Source: Tardiphaga alba (GTDB taxonomy: Bacteria > Pseudomonadota > Alphaproteobacteria > Rhizobiales > Xanthobacteraceae). From it: DNA of 64,000 bases. A model generated the notes under the pieces. That model searched no databases. It was not told where the DNA came from and saw nothing but the letters and a program-made list of their open reading frames with translations. Shown here in pieces: positions 38,137 to 47,981 of this stretch. Each line of letters starts with the position of its first letter. Positions within the stretch are counted from its first letter, which is position 1. Location: the NCBI RefSeq assembly GCF_018279705.1, contig NZ_CP036498.1, positions 124,001 to 188,000 on the forward strand. Direction: 5' to 3'. A program made the translations under genes and the position numbers.

Positions 38137-41100
38137 CTAGGCACCGGCCTCCGCGCGGAACAGACGGGCGGGAATCCCCTGCCGCACCACCGCTCCGGAC
38201 ACCCAGTCGATCCAGACATTGGGAGAGCCTGGGGTCGTGGGATCGGCAAAACCGAGCAGATTCATGTTCACCCCCGCCTTGATCTGGTCGTTCACCGGGG
38301 TCGGCCTGCCGTCCACGATATGGGACCGGGCGCCCTGTTCCCAGTGCCCGTAGCCGAACTCCACGGCGATCGTCCCTGGAACGATGCCGTCGCGCAGCAG
38401 GGCCACGCCGCTGACCCGGCCACCGGGCGTCTCGATCGCGATGGCGTCCCCATTGGCGATGCCGAGACGCGCGGCATCATGACGGTTCAGCACGACGGGA
38501 TTGCTTGGATGCACTTGCCGCAGGCGGCTGGCGCCGATCGATATCGAGCTCATCAGATTCGACTTGAAGGAGCAGACCATGAACGGCCAGTCGCGCTCGG
38601 AGAACACTTCACGAATCCCGGCGCCGCTCGCCAGCCGCGGCGGATAGTAGGTGGGGCACCCGACAATCTTCTCGCCGGTCATGGTGTGGCGCAGCCGCGC
38701 GAGATCGCCGTTCCAGATCGCCAGGGCTTTCTCGTAAGGCTTGACCTGATGATCGTCTCGCCACGACCTTTTCTCGTCGCCGAAGCGCCCGCCGCGCGTC
38801 ATCAGGAAAGCCACCTTGCGCGCCTCTTCTGCGGGCAGTCGCTTGCCGAGCAGCGCGAGATGCCGTGATACGCCGGTGAGAGCGATCTCGTCGTCACTCG
38901 CATCGGGCACCGCATTGCCGCCCGCATAGGCGACATTGGCGAAGCCCCGGAGGAAAAAGTCTTCCTTGTCGAACAGATCGTACTTGCCGCCGGCCTTGTC
39001 GGTGATGGCATCCTTGCCAAAGCCGGGCAGACCGAGCTGCACCGCCGTGCTGATCAGGAAGTTCTCGATATCGATGGTGCGCCCTTGCGCATCCCTGCCG
39101 ACGCGCGGCTCCAGCACCGGCCAGCGCACGGTGGAGACCTTCTGCACCACATCGGCCCAGGGCGCGCCGTGGCCCCAGCTTTCGTAGGTGAGCGTATCCG
39201 GCACGATATAGTCGGCGATCGCGCTCGTTTCGTTGATGAACGGATCCACCGAGATGATCAGCGGCAACTTCTTCGGATCCTTCAGCTTCTCGCTTAGCGC
39301 ACCGCGGAATCCGTTGATCGCATACATCGGGTTGCTCATGTGGTTGATCCACACTTTCGCCCGGTAGGGATAGCCCGCGAGCGCCGCGGCAATGAATTCC
39401 GAGCTGAGCGCGCCGACAGCAGGATACCACGGCGCCTTCGCCGGGTAGGGAGGCTCACCCGCCGCTACCTTGCGCTTGTGTTCGCTGGTGTTCTCGTAGC
39501 GGAACGAGCGGTGGCGCGACAGCGAAACGCCTTTGGGCTGCCTGCGCCCTGCGAACTGCGCAAAATTGTAACGCGGTCCGGGGCCGAACGGGCCGAACGC
39601 ACCTTCGCTCATCACGACCCCGCCCTTGACGTTCAGGTTGCCGATCAGAACGTTCAGCATGGCGATGGCATAGGCCGCATAGAAGCCGTTGCCGCCCATC
39701 GTACCACCATGGGAATTGGCCGCCGCGCGCTTGCCGAAGCGCGTGAAGCGGTCGGCGATGTCGATGATGGTCGCGGGCGGGATACCGCAGATGCCGGAAT
39801 ACTCGTCCAGCGTCATCCGGTTTGCTTCGGCGCGCAGCATCGCCAGTGACGACATCACACGCAGATTTTCTGCACCGATATCGACGCGTTCGTCGACGAA
39901 AATCTCGGCCGGCTCCGCGCCCGCATGGATCGTGAACGCATCGCCCCGCTTGACGACATAGACCGCCGGCGGCTTCGCGGCGGGCTTGGCCGCATCCTCG
40001 GCCGGCGGCTTGACGCCGCTGTCGAGGCCGAGATCCTCGGGGCGCAGGAATTCGCCGAAACGGGGATGGCCGGGCTCTGCGATCAGCAGATGCGTCGCAT
40101 TCGACCAGCTCGCCTCGCCAGCCTGCTTCATCGCCTGCGGCGAAGGCTGGGCGAGAAACTTCGAGTCGTAGCGGTCATTCTCGATGATCCATCGGATCAT
40201 CGCCATGACGAATGCGAGATCGGTCGATGGCTTGATGCCGACCCAGTGGTCGGGGCCGCTCACCGCATTGGACGATATCGGCAGCAGCGGCGTGACCACG
40301 ACATAGTCGAAACTGTTGTCATCATCGCGCGTTCTCCCTTCCGCGAGCCGACGCCCCATGCGCTGGAACGGATTGCCGGCCTGCGCCGGCGCTGTGCCGA
40401 TGAAAAGTCCGAAGCGGGTATTCGCCCAATCCGGCTTGCCATGCAGCATGGTCGAGATGTCGCCGAAGCTGGCGGCGGTGCCGACACGATAGGTCTGGCC
40501 GCAATAGGAGCCATGATTGGCATAGTTCACCGTCCCGAACGCCTGCTGCGCAAAGCGCTGGATCAGCGGCGTGCGCCCTTCATTTGAGGCGTCGGTGACG
40601 ATGAGCTGATTGGCGACCACGCCGTATTCGGGATTGTCCTTGTCGATGAGCGTCTTGTGATCGTAGATCGCGCGGAGACCATCGACATGGCCTTCGCCGA
40701 ACAAGTCGCCGCCTTCGACCACTTCCTTCACCAGCTGTTCGAAGGAAATGGTCTGCCAGCGTCCTTCGCCCCGCTTGCCGACCCGCTTCATCGGCTGCAG
40801 CACGCGGAACGCGCTATCGACATTCTCGAACATGCTGGCGCCGCGCGCGCAGGCCGTGGCGCGCCCTTCGAGCCCGCGATCGCCGCCAAGCCGCTTGTAG
40901 ACATCACGCACCGGCACGCTGATGGAGACCGGGCTTGTGGTAGCAAGGGGATGATAGGGATTGCCGGCGATACGAACGATCCTGTTTGCTTTCTGATCCA
41001 CGCGAACGCGCACGCCGCATGTGGTCCAGCAGCCGAAGCACATGGACGGCGACAACACATGGCCTTCCGCCATGGTGAGATCGCCCGTGCGGGGATCGAT

Positions 41101-41331
41101 CGTCATTTCCGGCTTCAGGGAATTGCCGCGCGTGGCGCTCGCCGTGGGCGCACCCGCCGTCCCCTTGGCCAAGCCCTTGACCGCCTTCGTCGCCGTATCG
41201 GCATAGCCCGCGGCAAAAGCCGTCAAACCGCCCGCCGCGACGCCGCCCGAAATCAGCAACCGGCGCCGATCGATCCCGGAACCGCTGGGGGAAACCTCGG
41301 AGCTAACACTCTTGTCGTCGTTCATGCTCAT
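38137..41331 (-). CDS. ttrA: tetrathionate reductase subunit A-type molybdopterin oxidoreductase
   Basis: A 1064-residue periplasmic catalytic subunit. It has a Tat signal (DRRRLLISGGVAAGG), a [4Fe-4S] site with Cys98, Cys101, Cys105 and the distant Cys161 (CFGCWTTC...TACARG), and a candidate molybdenum-ligand Cys277 in NHGSYCGQTYR. The 55-residue gap before the fourth cysteine is typical of TtrA-like rather than other DMSO reductase-family enzymes. The C-terminal MGD-binding domain includes LRQVHPSNPVVLNRHDAARLG. Gene order B-C-A matches Salmonella ttrBCA. Related selenate or arsenate reductases cannot be fully ruled out. Confidence 0.8.
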   Translation of the reverse strand: MSMNDDKSVSSEVSPSGSGIDRRRLLISGGVAAGGLTAFAAGYADTATKAVKGLAKGTAGAPTASATRGNSLKPEMTIDPRTGDLTMAEGHVLSPSMCFGCWTTCGVRVRVDQKANRIVRIAGNPYHPLATTSPVSISVPVRDVYKRLGGDRGLEGRATACARGASMFENVDSAFRVLQPMKRVGKRGEGRWQTISFEQLVKEVVEGGDLFGEGHVDGLRAIYDHKTLIDKDNPEYGVVANQLIVTDASNEGRTPLIQRFAQQAFGTVNYANHGSYCGQTYRVGTAASFGDISTMLHGKPDWANTRFGLFIGTAPAQAGNPFQRMGRRLAEGRTRDDDNSFDYVVVTPLLPISSNAVSGPDHWVGIKPSTDLAFVMAMIRWIIENDRYDSKFLAQPSPQAMKQAGEASWSNATHLLIAEPGHPRFGEFLRPEDLGLDSGVKPPAEDAAKPAAKPPAVYVVKRGDAFTIHAGAEPAEIFVDERVDIGAENLRVMSSLAMLRAEANRMTLDEYSGICGIPPATIIDIADRFTRFGKRAAANSHGGTMGGNGFYAAYAIAMLNVLIGNLNVKGGVVMSEGAFGPFGPGPRYNFAQFAGRRQPKGVSLSRHRSFRYENTSEHKRKVAAGEPPYPAKAPWYPAVGALSSEFIAAALAGYPYRAKVWINHMSNPMYAINGFRGALSEKLKDPKKLPLIISVDPFINETSAIADYIVPDTLTYESWGHGAPWADVVQKVSTVRWPVLEPRVGRDAQGRTIDIENFLISTAVQLGLPGFGKDAITDKAGGKYDLFDKEDFFLRGFANVAYAGGNAVPDASDDEIALTGVSRHLALLGKRLPAEEARKVAFLMTRGGRFGDEKRSWRDDHQVKPYEKALAIWNGDLARLRHTMTGEKIVGCPTYYPPRLASGAGIREVFSERDWPFMVCSFKSNLMSSISIGASRLRQVHPSNPVVLNRHDAARLGIANGDAIAIETPGGRVSGVALLRDGIVPGTIAVEFGYGHWEQGARSHIVDGRPTPVNDQIKAGVNMNLLGFADPTTPGSPNVWIDWVSGAVVRQGIPARLFRAEAGA

Positions 41332-41341
41332 CGCGGCGCCC

Positions 41342-42393
41342 TCAATTGGCGGCTTGCATCCGGCCGAGAAGCCGGAAAGGACTTTGCGGATAAAGGGACA
41401 GGGCGAAGGTCAGGATCGCGATCAACGCGGCGCAAAGACCAAACACGCCCACGATTCCCAACAGACCATCGCTTCCGAGCGGCATGCTGTAGAGATACAG
41501 GCCTGCGCCATATTTCGGCACGCTCTGGACGCTCATGAAAACGATCCAGCGGAACATCCAGGCCGAGGCGAGCATGGCAATTGCCAGCACGATCTGGAAC
41601 ACCGCGCCGCGATGGCGCACACGCCAGAGATTCAGCATGGCGGCGATCACCGCCCAGGTCACAAGCGACGCCACAAGACCGTTGGCCCAGGCCGGATAGC
41701 TGGCAAACAGCGATGCGGCGAAGGGGAAGGAGGCATCGGCGCCGAGTTGCCCCAAAAGCGCCCAGCTCAACACCGCACATGCGAGTGTTGTGGCCGCAGC
41801 CAAACCAAGCGTGATCACCGGCCGGCGCGGCATCGGCGCAAAGGCCGGCGGCAACAGACGCGAGATTAGAATGATCCCGCCGACCGTGCCAAGCAGAGCG
41901 GTCAAAGCGAGGTTCACCGGCAGCATGTAAGTGTGCCAGAGAACCCGCGCGCGCAGGGTCATGACTTCCGCGCCGGTATAGACGAGGATCGAAGCGGCGG
42001 AGAGCACCAGCAGAATGCCCGTCGCGCGCTGCAGCCGCCGCAGGCCGAGCCACCACGCCAAGCCGAATGTGACCGCGAGCAGCGTGAACAGCGGAAGCAG
42101 CAATGCCCCCACGACATCCACGACCACGGCGTGAAGTTCACGTAGAAGTGCCAGAAGCGGCCGGGCTGATGAAGATCGGCCAGGAGGGCGACCGGTGCAG
42201 CGATCGCGCACACCATCAGCAGCGTCGTTACCGAGGGCAACATCTGGTCCCACGGCGAGTCGGGCCGCGCGAAGCTGCAGGCCGCGGCAACAATGGCACT
42301 GGTCGCGGCGATCCCGACCAGGAAGAAGTACTGCACGGCCCAGGGAAGCCATGCAGCCTCATAGTGGGGGGACAGGATTTCGGTGATGGGCAT
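41342..42393 (-). pseudogene. ttrC: tetrathionate reductase subunit C-type NrfD membrane protein, one-base frameshift
   Basis: A polytopic quinol-oxidising membrane subunit of the NrfD/PsrC kind. The N-part (MPITEILSPHYEAAWLPWAV to NFTPWSWMSWG) is in one frame and the rest (ALLLPLFTLLAVTFGLAWWL to the end) in another. One more G in the five-G run (minus strand; CCCCC at 42107-42111) restores a 350-residue protein with about nine helices, since 1052+1 bp divides by three. The start is ATG at 42393, with GAAGGA upstream, 5 bp after the ttrB stop. The break is in a homopolymer, so sequencing error is likely; otherwise the operon would lack its quinol link. Confidence 0.85.
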
Positions 42394-42398
42394 GACGA

Positions 42399-43175
42399 TC
42401 AATGTCCTTCGCTCAATCGGACAGCAGCCTGACCGTCGACATGATCGACAAATTCATCGGGAAGCCCGATGTAGAAGACATGCGGATTGGTGCTCATGGA
42501 CGGCTTGAGTACCTTGATCTCATCTCTGTGCCTGGCCATTCGTACCGAGATCTCACTCGCGGGATCGAGGATGTCGCCGATGACACGCGCACCGCCGACG
42601 CAGGTCTCCACGCAAGCCGGCAGCAAGCCGGCTTCGAGACGATGTTCACAGAACGTGCACTTATCAGCCGTCTGCGTCTCGTGATTGATGAACCGCGCGT
42701 CGTAGGGACAGGCCTGGACGCAATAGCCACAGCCGACACAGCGCTCGTTGTCGATAAGAACCACGCCGTCGTCGCGCTGGAACGTCGCTTGAACCGGACA
42801 GACCGGAATACAGGGTGGCTCGTCGCAATGATTGCACAGCCGCGGCAACATCAGCATGTCCGGATTCCCGGACGCGTTCGGCATTTCGTACTGATGCACG
42901 ACAGTACGGAACTGGCCGATCGGCGGCATGTTCTCCAGCGAGCAGCTGACCGTGCAGGCCTGGCAACCGATGCATTTTCGGAGATCCACCAGCATCGCAT
43001 AACGCTTGCCATTGGCGCCGGGGCGTCGGGGCGGCTGGTCGTTGATGGCGGCTTCCGCGGCGCCGGCCGTGGCCAACAGCGCGCCAGAGCCTAGGGCCAC
43101 CAAAGCCTTGAGAAGGCCGCGGCGCGCGTCGGAATGCGTTTCTTCGCATCGAGATCGTTCTTCTGCAGCATCCAT
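42399..43175 (-). CDS. ttrB: tetrathionate reductase subunit B-type ferredoxin
   Basis: A 258-residue electron-transfer subunit with a Tat-like signal (ARRGLLKALVALGSGALLAT) and four [4Fe-4S] cluster motifs. They are CIGCQACTVSC (Cys68-78), CNHCDEPPCIPVCP, CVGCGYCVQACP and the split CTFCEHRLEAG...CVETC. It passes electrons from TtrC to TtrA. ATG at 43175 has GGAG upstream; the longer frame above it is not needed. It is the first gene of the operon and sits 55 bp after an FNR/FixK box. Confidence 0.88.
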   Translation of the reverse strand: MDAAEERSRCEETHSDARRGLLKALVALGSGALLATAGAAEAAINDQPPRRPGANGKRYAMLVDLRKCIGCQACTVSCSLENMPPIGQFRTVVHQYEMPNASGNPDMLMLPRLCNHCDEPPCIPVCPVQATFQRDDGVVLIDNERCVGCGYCVQACPYDARFINHETQTADKCTFCEHRLEAGLLPACVETCVGGARVIGDILDPASEISVRMARHRDEIKVLKPSMSTNPHVFYIGLPDEFVDHVDGQAAVRLSEGH

Positions 43176-43202
43176 CGCCAAGCTCCAAAGTAGAACGTTT
43201 CT

Positions 43203-43243
43203 ACTGTAGCGACGGCATTTCTTAGGAAATTGATGCTGATCAA
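43203..43243 (-). promoter_or_regulatory. FNR/FixK box and -10 element of the ttr operon
   Basis: TTGATGCTGATCAA (43230-43243) is a perfect TTGAT-N4-ATCAA site. On the minus strand a -10-like TACAGT (43208 to 43203) lies where it should if the box centre is near -41.5, the class II activator layout. The start codon of ttrB follows about 30 bp after the predicted start of transcription. Confidence 0.8.
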
Positions 43244-43397
43244 GAGCTATTTTGGAGGACACAACCCTACGTGAGGGCCGATTTTATATTTGTTTAAGGA
43301 AGCAAATACGCTCCGCCCAATCGCACGCGATCCGTTATCCCATGCGGGATAATTGTCTCAGATCGTCTCAAACGGGGTAAATCCGGAGCGGGAATTC

Positions 43398-43472
<75 letters not shown>

Positions 43473-43767
43473 ATCCTAGAAGCGGCAACGATGGTGCGCC
43501 GCCGACGCGCGGACATATGCCAAATGCCGGCGGCGATTGCAACAGAAAGACGAAGGAATGTGCCAAGTTCCGTAAATGAGATGTTTCGCCGGTTTTGGAC
43601 CGCCAAATCCCTGAATTGAGCCCGCAAGACGCGGTTTATGGCCGTCAGCCGCGGTTCACGGCGAGACTGCCGGCTCAGTCCGTTTGCAAATTGCTGTCAC
43701 GAACGCCATTTATGCGCTTCGGGCGTGTTAGAAGCGCGCAGAAATTCCCGATACAGGTGAGGTTGAC

Positions 43768-44688
43768 GTGACCATTATCGAACAGGGCGGCGAACCGATG
43801 CCGCAGGCAGGGTCCGCCCTCATCAAGGACACCACCACCCGCACCTTCATGCAGGACGTGATCGAGGAATCGAAGCACAAGCCGGTGCTGATCGACTTCT
43901 GGGCGCCCTGGTGCGGTCCGTGCCGCCAGCTGACCCCGATCATCGAGAAGGCCGTGACCGCCGCCAAGGGCCGGGTCAAGCTGGTGAAGATGAATATCGA
44001 CGAGAATCCGGAGATTCCGGGCCAGATGGGCATCCAGTCGATCCCGGCCGTGATCGCCTTCGTCGATGGTCGCCCCGCCGACGGCTTCATGGGCGCGGTG
44101 CCCGAGAGCCAGATCAACGACTTCATCAACAAGCTCACCGCCGGCCGGCCCGGCGCCGAGCCAACCATTGCCGAACTGCTTGAAGAAGCTGAGGGCATTC
44201 TAGCCGAAGGTGATCCGGCCACCGCCGCGTCGATCTATGGTGAGATCATCGCCACCGACGCCACCAACATTGCCGCCATCGCCGGCCTCGCCAGCTGCTA
44301 TGTCGCGACCGGTGCCATCGAACAGGCCAAGCAGACCCTGGAACTGGTTCCTGCCGCCAAGCGCGAGGATGCTGCCGTCACGGCCGTGCAGGCCAAGATC
44401 GATTTGATCGAGCAGGCCAGCGCGCTCGGCCCGGTGACGGAACTCGAAGCGAAAGTCGCCGCCGATCCGCTCGACCACCAGGCCCGCTTCGATCTCGCGG
44501 TCGCGCTCAACGGTGCCAACCAGCGCGAACAGGCCGTGACCCATCTGCTCGAAATCGTGAAGCGCGACCGCAAATGGAATGACGACGGCGCCCGCAAGCA
44601 GCTGCTGCAGTTCTTCGAGGCCTGGGGGCCGGTGGATGAAGCAACGGTTGACGGCCGCCGCCGTTTGTCCACGATCCTGTTCGCTTAG
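43768..44688 (+). CDS. thioredoxin-like co-chaperone with TPR region (CnoX/YbbN type)
   Basis: A 306-residue cytoplasmic protein with a thioredoxin domain (residues 20-130, active-site WCGPC, Cys49 and Cys52) and a C-terminal TPR-like helical region of 160 residues. E. coli CnoX (YbbN) has this plan but lacks the CGPC pair; here both cysteines are kept, so redox activity is possible. The start is GTG at 43768 after AGGTGAGG. It leads a conserved run with the LON-domain and Trm112 genes, which suggests a role in protein quality control. Confidence 0.9.
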   Translation: MTIIEQGGEPMPQAGSALIKDTTTRTFMQDVIEESKHKPVLIDFWAPWCGPCRQLTPIIEKAVTAAKGRVKLVKMNIDENPEIPGQMGIQSIPAVIAFVDGRPADGFMGAVPESQINDFINKLTAGRPGAEPTIAELLEEAEGILAEGDPATAASIYGEIIATDATNIAAIAGLASCYVATGAIEQAKQTLELVPAAKREDAAVTAVQAKIDLIEQASALGPVTELEAKVAADPLDHQARFDLAVALNGANQREQAVTHLLEIVKRDRKWNDDGARKQLLQFFEAWGPVDEATVDGRRRLSTILFA

Positions 44689-44712
44689 TCTGACACCAAA
44701 GCGAGGCCGGAC

Positions 44713-45387
44713 ATGCCCATCAATGCCGACTATCGCGGCCCGGCTGAATTGCCGGAAGTGATTCCGGTGTTCCCGCTGCCGGGCGCGCTGCTGCTGCCGC
44801 GCGGCCAGATGCCGCTCAACATCTTCGAGCAGCGCTACCTCGCGATGGTGGATGACGCGTTCCGCGACGGCCACCGCCTGATCGGCATGATCCAGCCGGA
44901 TGCCGTGCATTCGGACGATGAAGAGCACCCATCGCTGTTCAAAGTCGGCTGTGTCGGCCGCATCACCCAGCTCGCCGAATCCGGCGACGGCCGCTACATT
45001 CTCGAACTCACCGGCGTCTCCCGCTTCGAGGTGATCGAGGAACTGTCGGTGCTGACGCAATATCGCCAGTGCAAGGTTGACTACTTCCCGTTCGTCGATG
45101 ATTTCACCGCCCGCAAAGGCGAAGAGGACGTCGATCGCGACGCGCTGGTGAAGGCGCTCGGCGACTTTCTCAAGGTCAATAATCTCAAGGTCGATTGGGA
45201 CGGGATCCATAAAGCGCCGAACGAGGCGTTGGTGAATGCGCTGGCGATGATGTCGCCCTATGGCCCGCCAGAGAAACAGGCGATGCTGGAAGCGCCGGAC
45301 CTGAAGACCCGAGCCGAGATCCTGATCGCCATCACGGAGATGGATCTCGCCAAGAAACGCACCAGCGGCGATCCACCGCTGCAGTAA
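44713..45387 (+). CDS. LON peptidase substrate-binding domain protein
   Basis: A 224-residue protein with only the N-terminal LON domain ([31 protein letters not shown] and the [25 protein letters not shown] block). No AAA or protease domain follows. Such stand-alone proteins are widespread; the function is not settled, perhaps substrate binding for quality control. It starts 24 bp after the thioredoxin-like gene, and the Trm112-like gene follows. Confidence 0.92.
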   Translation: MPINADYRGPAELPEVIPVFPLPGALLLPRGQMPLNIFEQRYLAMVDDAFRDGHRLIGMIQPDAVHSDDEEHPSLFKVGCVGRITQLAESGDGRYILELTGVSRFEVIEELSVLTQYRQCKVDYFPFVDDFTARKGEEDVDRDALVKALGDFLKVNNLKVDWDGIHKAPNEALVNALAMMSPYGPPEKQAMLEAPDLKTRAEILIAITEMDLAKKRTSGDPPLQ

Positions 45388-45400
45388 TCAGGAGTGTCGT

Positions 45401-45598
45401 ATGAATACCCCGACAGAACAACGCCAGGACGGCACCGATCCGAAGCTCTTGGAAATCCTGGTGTGCCCGGTGACCAAGGGCCAGCTGGAATTCGATGATG
45501 CACGCCAGGAGCTGATTTCCCGCTCGGCGAAGCTCGCCTATCCGATCCGCGACGGCATTCCGATCATGCTGCCGGAAGAAGCGAGGAAGATCGATTAG
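45401..45598 (+). CDS. Trm112 family protein (UPF0434)
   Basis: A 65-residue protein with [18 protein letters not shown] and [18 protein letters not shown]. In eukaryotes Trm112 activates methyltransferases; the bacterial role is unknown. It shows one of the zinc-site cysteines but not a full set. It starts 13 bp after the LON-domain gene, so the three genes from 43768 form an operon. Confidence 0.93.
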   Translation: MNTPTEQRQDGTDPKLLEILVCPVTKGQLEFDDARQELISRSAKLAYPIRDGIPIMLPEEARKID

Positions 45599-45609
45599 AG
45601 CAATACTCT

Positions 45610-45692
45610 GTCATGGCCGGGCTTGACCCGGCCATCCATCTTTGACGGAGCGCGATGCCAAGTTGGATCACCGGGTCAAGCCCGGTGAAGAC
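45610..45692. repeat. Family 1-related double hairpin
   Basis: TGGCCGGGCTTGACCCGGCCA forms one perfect stem and TCACCGGGTCAAGCCCGGTGA another. The outer GTCATGG and GAAGACAT ends resemble the family 1 ends. It separates the convergent Trm112 and UbiH-type genes and may end both transcripts. Confidence 0.82.
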
Positions 45693-45710
45693 ATCGGAGT
45701 TTGAGGCGTC

Positions 45711-46940
45711 TTAAATCGCCTCGCCCTTCAACAACCGCGGCACTTCCCCGGACAATCCCGCGGCCTGCTTGATGAAGGCGCCCTTTAGCGGTGGCAGGCG
45801 ATCGACGATGCCGAGGCCGATGTCGCGGATGCTGCGCACGAAGGGCAGATCGTTCGAGAACATGAAGTTCAGCACATTGGTCGCGACACCCATGCTCATG
45901 GTGTCGAACCGGCGCCAGCGCTGATAGCGCTCCAACACATCGGCCTGGCCGAAATCCATCCCGAGCCTTGCCGCATCGACGATGCTCTCCGCGAGCGCGG
46001 CCACATCCTTCAGGCCCATATTGAGCCCCTGTCCCGCGATCGGATGGATCACATGAGCGGCATCGCCGATCAATGCGAGACGTTCGCCGATAAACGAACG
46101 CGCGACAAAATAGCCGAGCGGGAATGCACGCGGCTTGTCGAGGGCTTTGATCTCACCGAGATGCAGGCCGAAGCGACGCTCCAGCTCCGCATGGAATTCA
46201 TCCTCCGGCAACGCGACGATGCGCTCGGCATCTTTCCGCTTTTCCGTCCATACCAGCGACGAGCGGTTGCCCCTGAGCGGCAGGATCGCGAACGGACCGG
46301 CTGGCAAAAAATGTTCTTCCGCGCGGCCTTGATGATCGCGCTCATGGCCGACGGTGACGACGATGCCGGACTGATCGTAATCCCAGCCATGGGTCGCGAT
46401 CCCTGCCCGCTCGCGCAGTTTCGAACGCGCACCATCTGCCGCCACCAGTAGAGCCGCCTCGATCACGCTGCCATCGCCAAGCGTGACGCTGACGCCATCG
46501 GGGCGTGAGTTGAACGTCGTCACTGGCGTTGCGCGCAGATCAATGCCCGCGGCTTCGGTGCGCTGGACCAGCTCGTCGATCAGCCGGCGATTTTCGACCA
46601 TATGGGCGAAGGGTTCGCCGGGCTCGACTTCACCCGCAAAGGTCAAAAAGGTCGGCCGGGTCGCGTCATCAACCTTGGAATCCGTCACCACCATGTCGAG
46701 GATCGGCTGCGCTTCGGCGGCCACCGCGTCCCAGACGCCGATAGCATCGAACATGCGCCGGCAGGCGGCGACGATGGCGGATGCGCGCGGGTCGCGGCTC
46801 GGCCGCATCGCCAGCGCGGGATCGGCAACGATCACCGGCACATTCGGCCCGAGCCCCTGACGCAGCGCCAAAGCCAGCGCCAGCCCAGCGAATGCGCCGC
46901 CGCCGATGACGATGCCCTTTTGGCCCTTTTGTGCCGTCAT
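45711..46940 (-). CDS. UbiH/UbiF/COQ6-type FAD monooxygenase
   Basis: A 409-residue flavoprotein that probably hydroxylates a ring carbon in ubiquinone synthesis. The N-terminal FAD motif is GIVIGGGAFAGLALALALRQG, the middle motif is LLVAADGARSKLRERAGI, and the third is LALIGDAAHVIHPIAGQGLNMGLKDV. ATG at 46940 was chosen for the family N-terminus. Which ring position it serves cannot be told from sequence. It is divergent from tesB, a common order in Hyphomicrobiales. Confidence 0.92.
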   Translation of the reverse strand: MTAQKGQKGIVIGGGAFAGLALALALRQGLGPNVPVIVADPALAMRPSRDPRASAIVAACRRMFDAIGVWDAVAAEAQPILDMVVTDSKVDDATRPTFLTFAGEVEPGEPFAHMVENRRLIDELVQRTEAAGIDLRATPVTTFNSRPDGVSVTLGDGSVIEAALLVAADGARSKLRERAGIATHGWDYDQSGIVVTVGHERDHQGRAEEHFLPAGPFAILPLRGNRSSLVWTEKRKDAERIVALPEDEFHAELERRFGLHLGEIKALDKPRAFPLGYFVARSFIGERLALIGDAAHVIHPIAGQGLNMGLKDVAALAESIVDAARLGMDFGQADVLERYQRWRRFDTMSMGVATNVLNFMFSNDLPFVRSIRDIGLGIVDRLPPLKGAFIKQAAGLSGEVPRLLKGEAI

Positions 46941-47092
46941 GATACCCGTTCCTGCTGTTGCCACGCGCTTATAGCTGGGCGAAACAGGAATGCGAAACAA
47001 GGCAGATCAATCCAAGGCATGGGAACCATGACCTGGATCATCCGCGCTTGGTAAATTCACCGTCACGCAGCCGCTTCACGAAAGACGCCGAC

Positions 47093-47968
47093 ATGTCCAA
47101 GAGCCTGATCGATCTGATCGACATCCTCGATCTCGAGACCATCGAGGTGAACATGTTCCGCGGCCGCAGCCCAAAGACGCGCTGGCAGCGCGTGTTCGGT
47201 GGCCAGGTGATCGGCCAGGCGCTGGTGGCCTCGGTGCGCACGGTGGAAGGCCGCATGCCGCACTCGCTGCATTGCTATTTCATCCTGCCCGGTGATCCGC
47301 AGATTCCGATCATCTACGAGGTCGAGCGCCTGCGCGACGGCAAGAGCTATTCGACCCGCCGCGTCACCGCGATCCAGCATGGCCAGGCGATCTTCTCGAT
47401 GATGGTCTCGTTCCACGCCGAGGAAGAGGACTCGTTCAACCACTTCGATCCGATGCCCGACGTGCCGCCACCGGATCGCCTGTCCGCTGAAGAACTGGCG
47501 AAGGATCCGATCATCGAGAAGATGCCGGATTACATCCGCCGCTATTACGAGAGCGATCGTCCGATCGAGCTGCGGCCGGTGGAATTCAAGCGCTATGCCG
47601 GCGAGAAGATTCCGGACGGCCGCATCAATTTCTGGATTCGCACCGCAGCCAAGCTTCCGGACGATCCGGCACTGCATATGTGTGCGCTCGCCTATGCGTC
47701 GGATTTCTCGCTGCTCGATTCGATCATGTCGCGCTATGGCCGCACGCTGTTCGACGGCCAGGCCATGGCCGCCAGCCTCGATCATGCCATGTGGTTTCAC
47801 CGCCCGTTCCGCGCCGACGAATGGCTGCTCTACAGCCAGGATTCGCCGAGCGCACAGAACGGCCGCGGTCTCGCCCGCGGCATGATCTTCAAGCCAGACG
47901 GCACGCTTGTCGCGTCCGTTGCGCAAGAGGGCTCGGTGCGCGAGCGCCGCGAGAAGCCGAAGAGCTAA
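47093..47968 (+). CDS. tesB: acyl-CoA thioesterase II
   Basis: A 291-residue double-hotdog thioesterase that cuts medium- to long-chain acyl-CoA. Features: RVFGGQVIGQALVAS, SLHCYFILPGDPQIPIIYEVERLRDGKSY, and the C-terminal AYASDFSLLDS, SLDHAMWFHRPFRADEWLLY and GRGLARGMIF blocks with the catalytic Asp, Thr/Ser and Gln region. Length matches E. coli TesB. It precedes the P-II and amtB genes, a linkage common in proteobacteria. Confidence 0.95.
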   Translation: MSKSLIDLIDILDLETIEVNMFRGRSPKTRWQRVFGGQVIGQALVASVRTVEGRMPHSLHCYFILPGDPQIPIIYEVERLRDGKSYSTRRVTAIQHGQAIFSMMVSFHAEEEDSFNHFDPMPDVPPPDRLSAEELAKDPIIEKMPDYIRRYYESDRPIELRPVEFKRYAGEKIPDGRINFWIRTAAKLPDDPALHMCALAYASDFSLLDSIMSRYGRTLFDGQAMAASLDHAMWFHRPFRADEWLLYSQDSPSAQNGRGLARGMIFKPDGTLVASVAQEGSVRERREKPKS

Positions 47969-47981
47969 GGGAAGCGCGACC

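Noticed and set aside
43335..43352. TTATCCC/GGGATAA palindrome as tRNA terminator
   Set aside because: No T-run follows in the direction of tRNA transcription, so it was kept only as a note.
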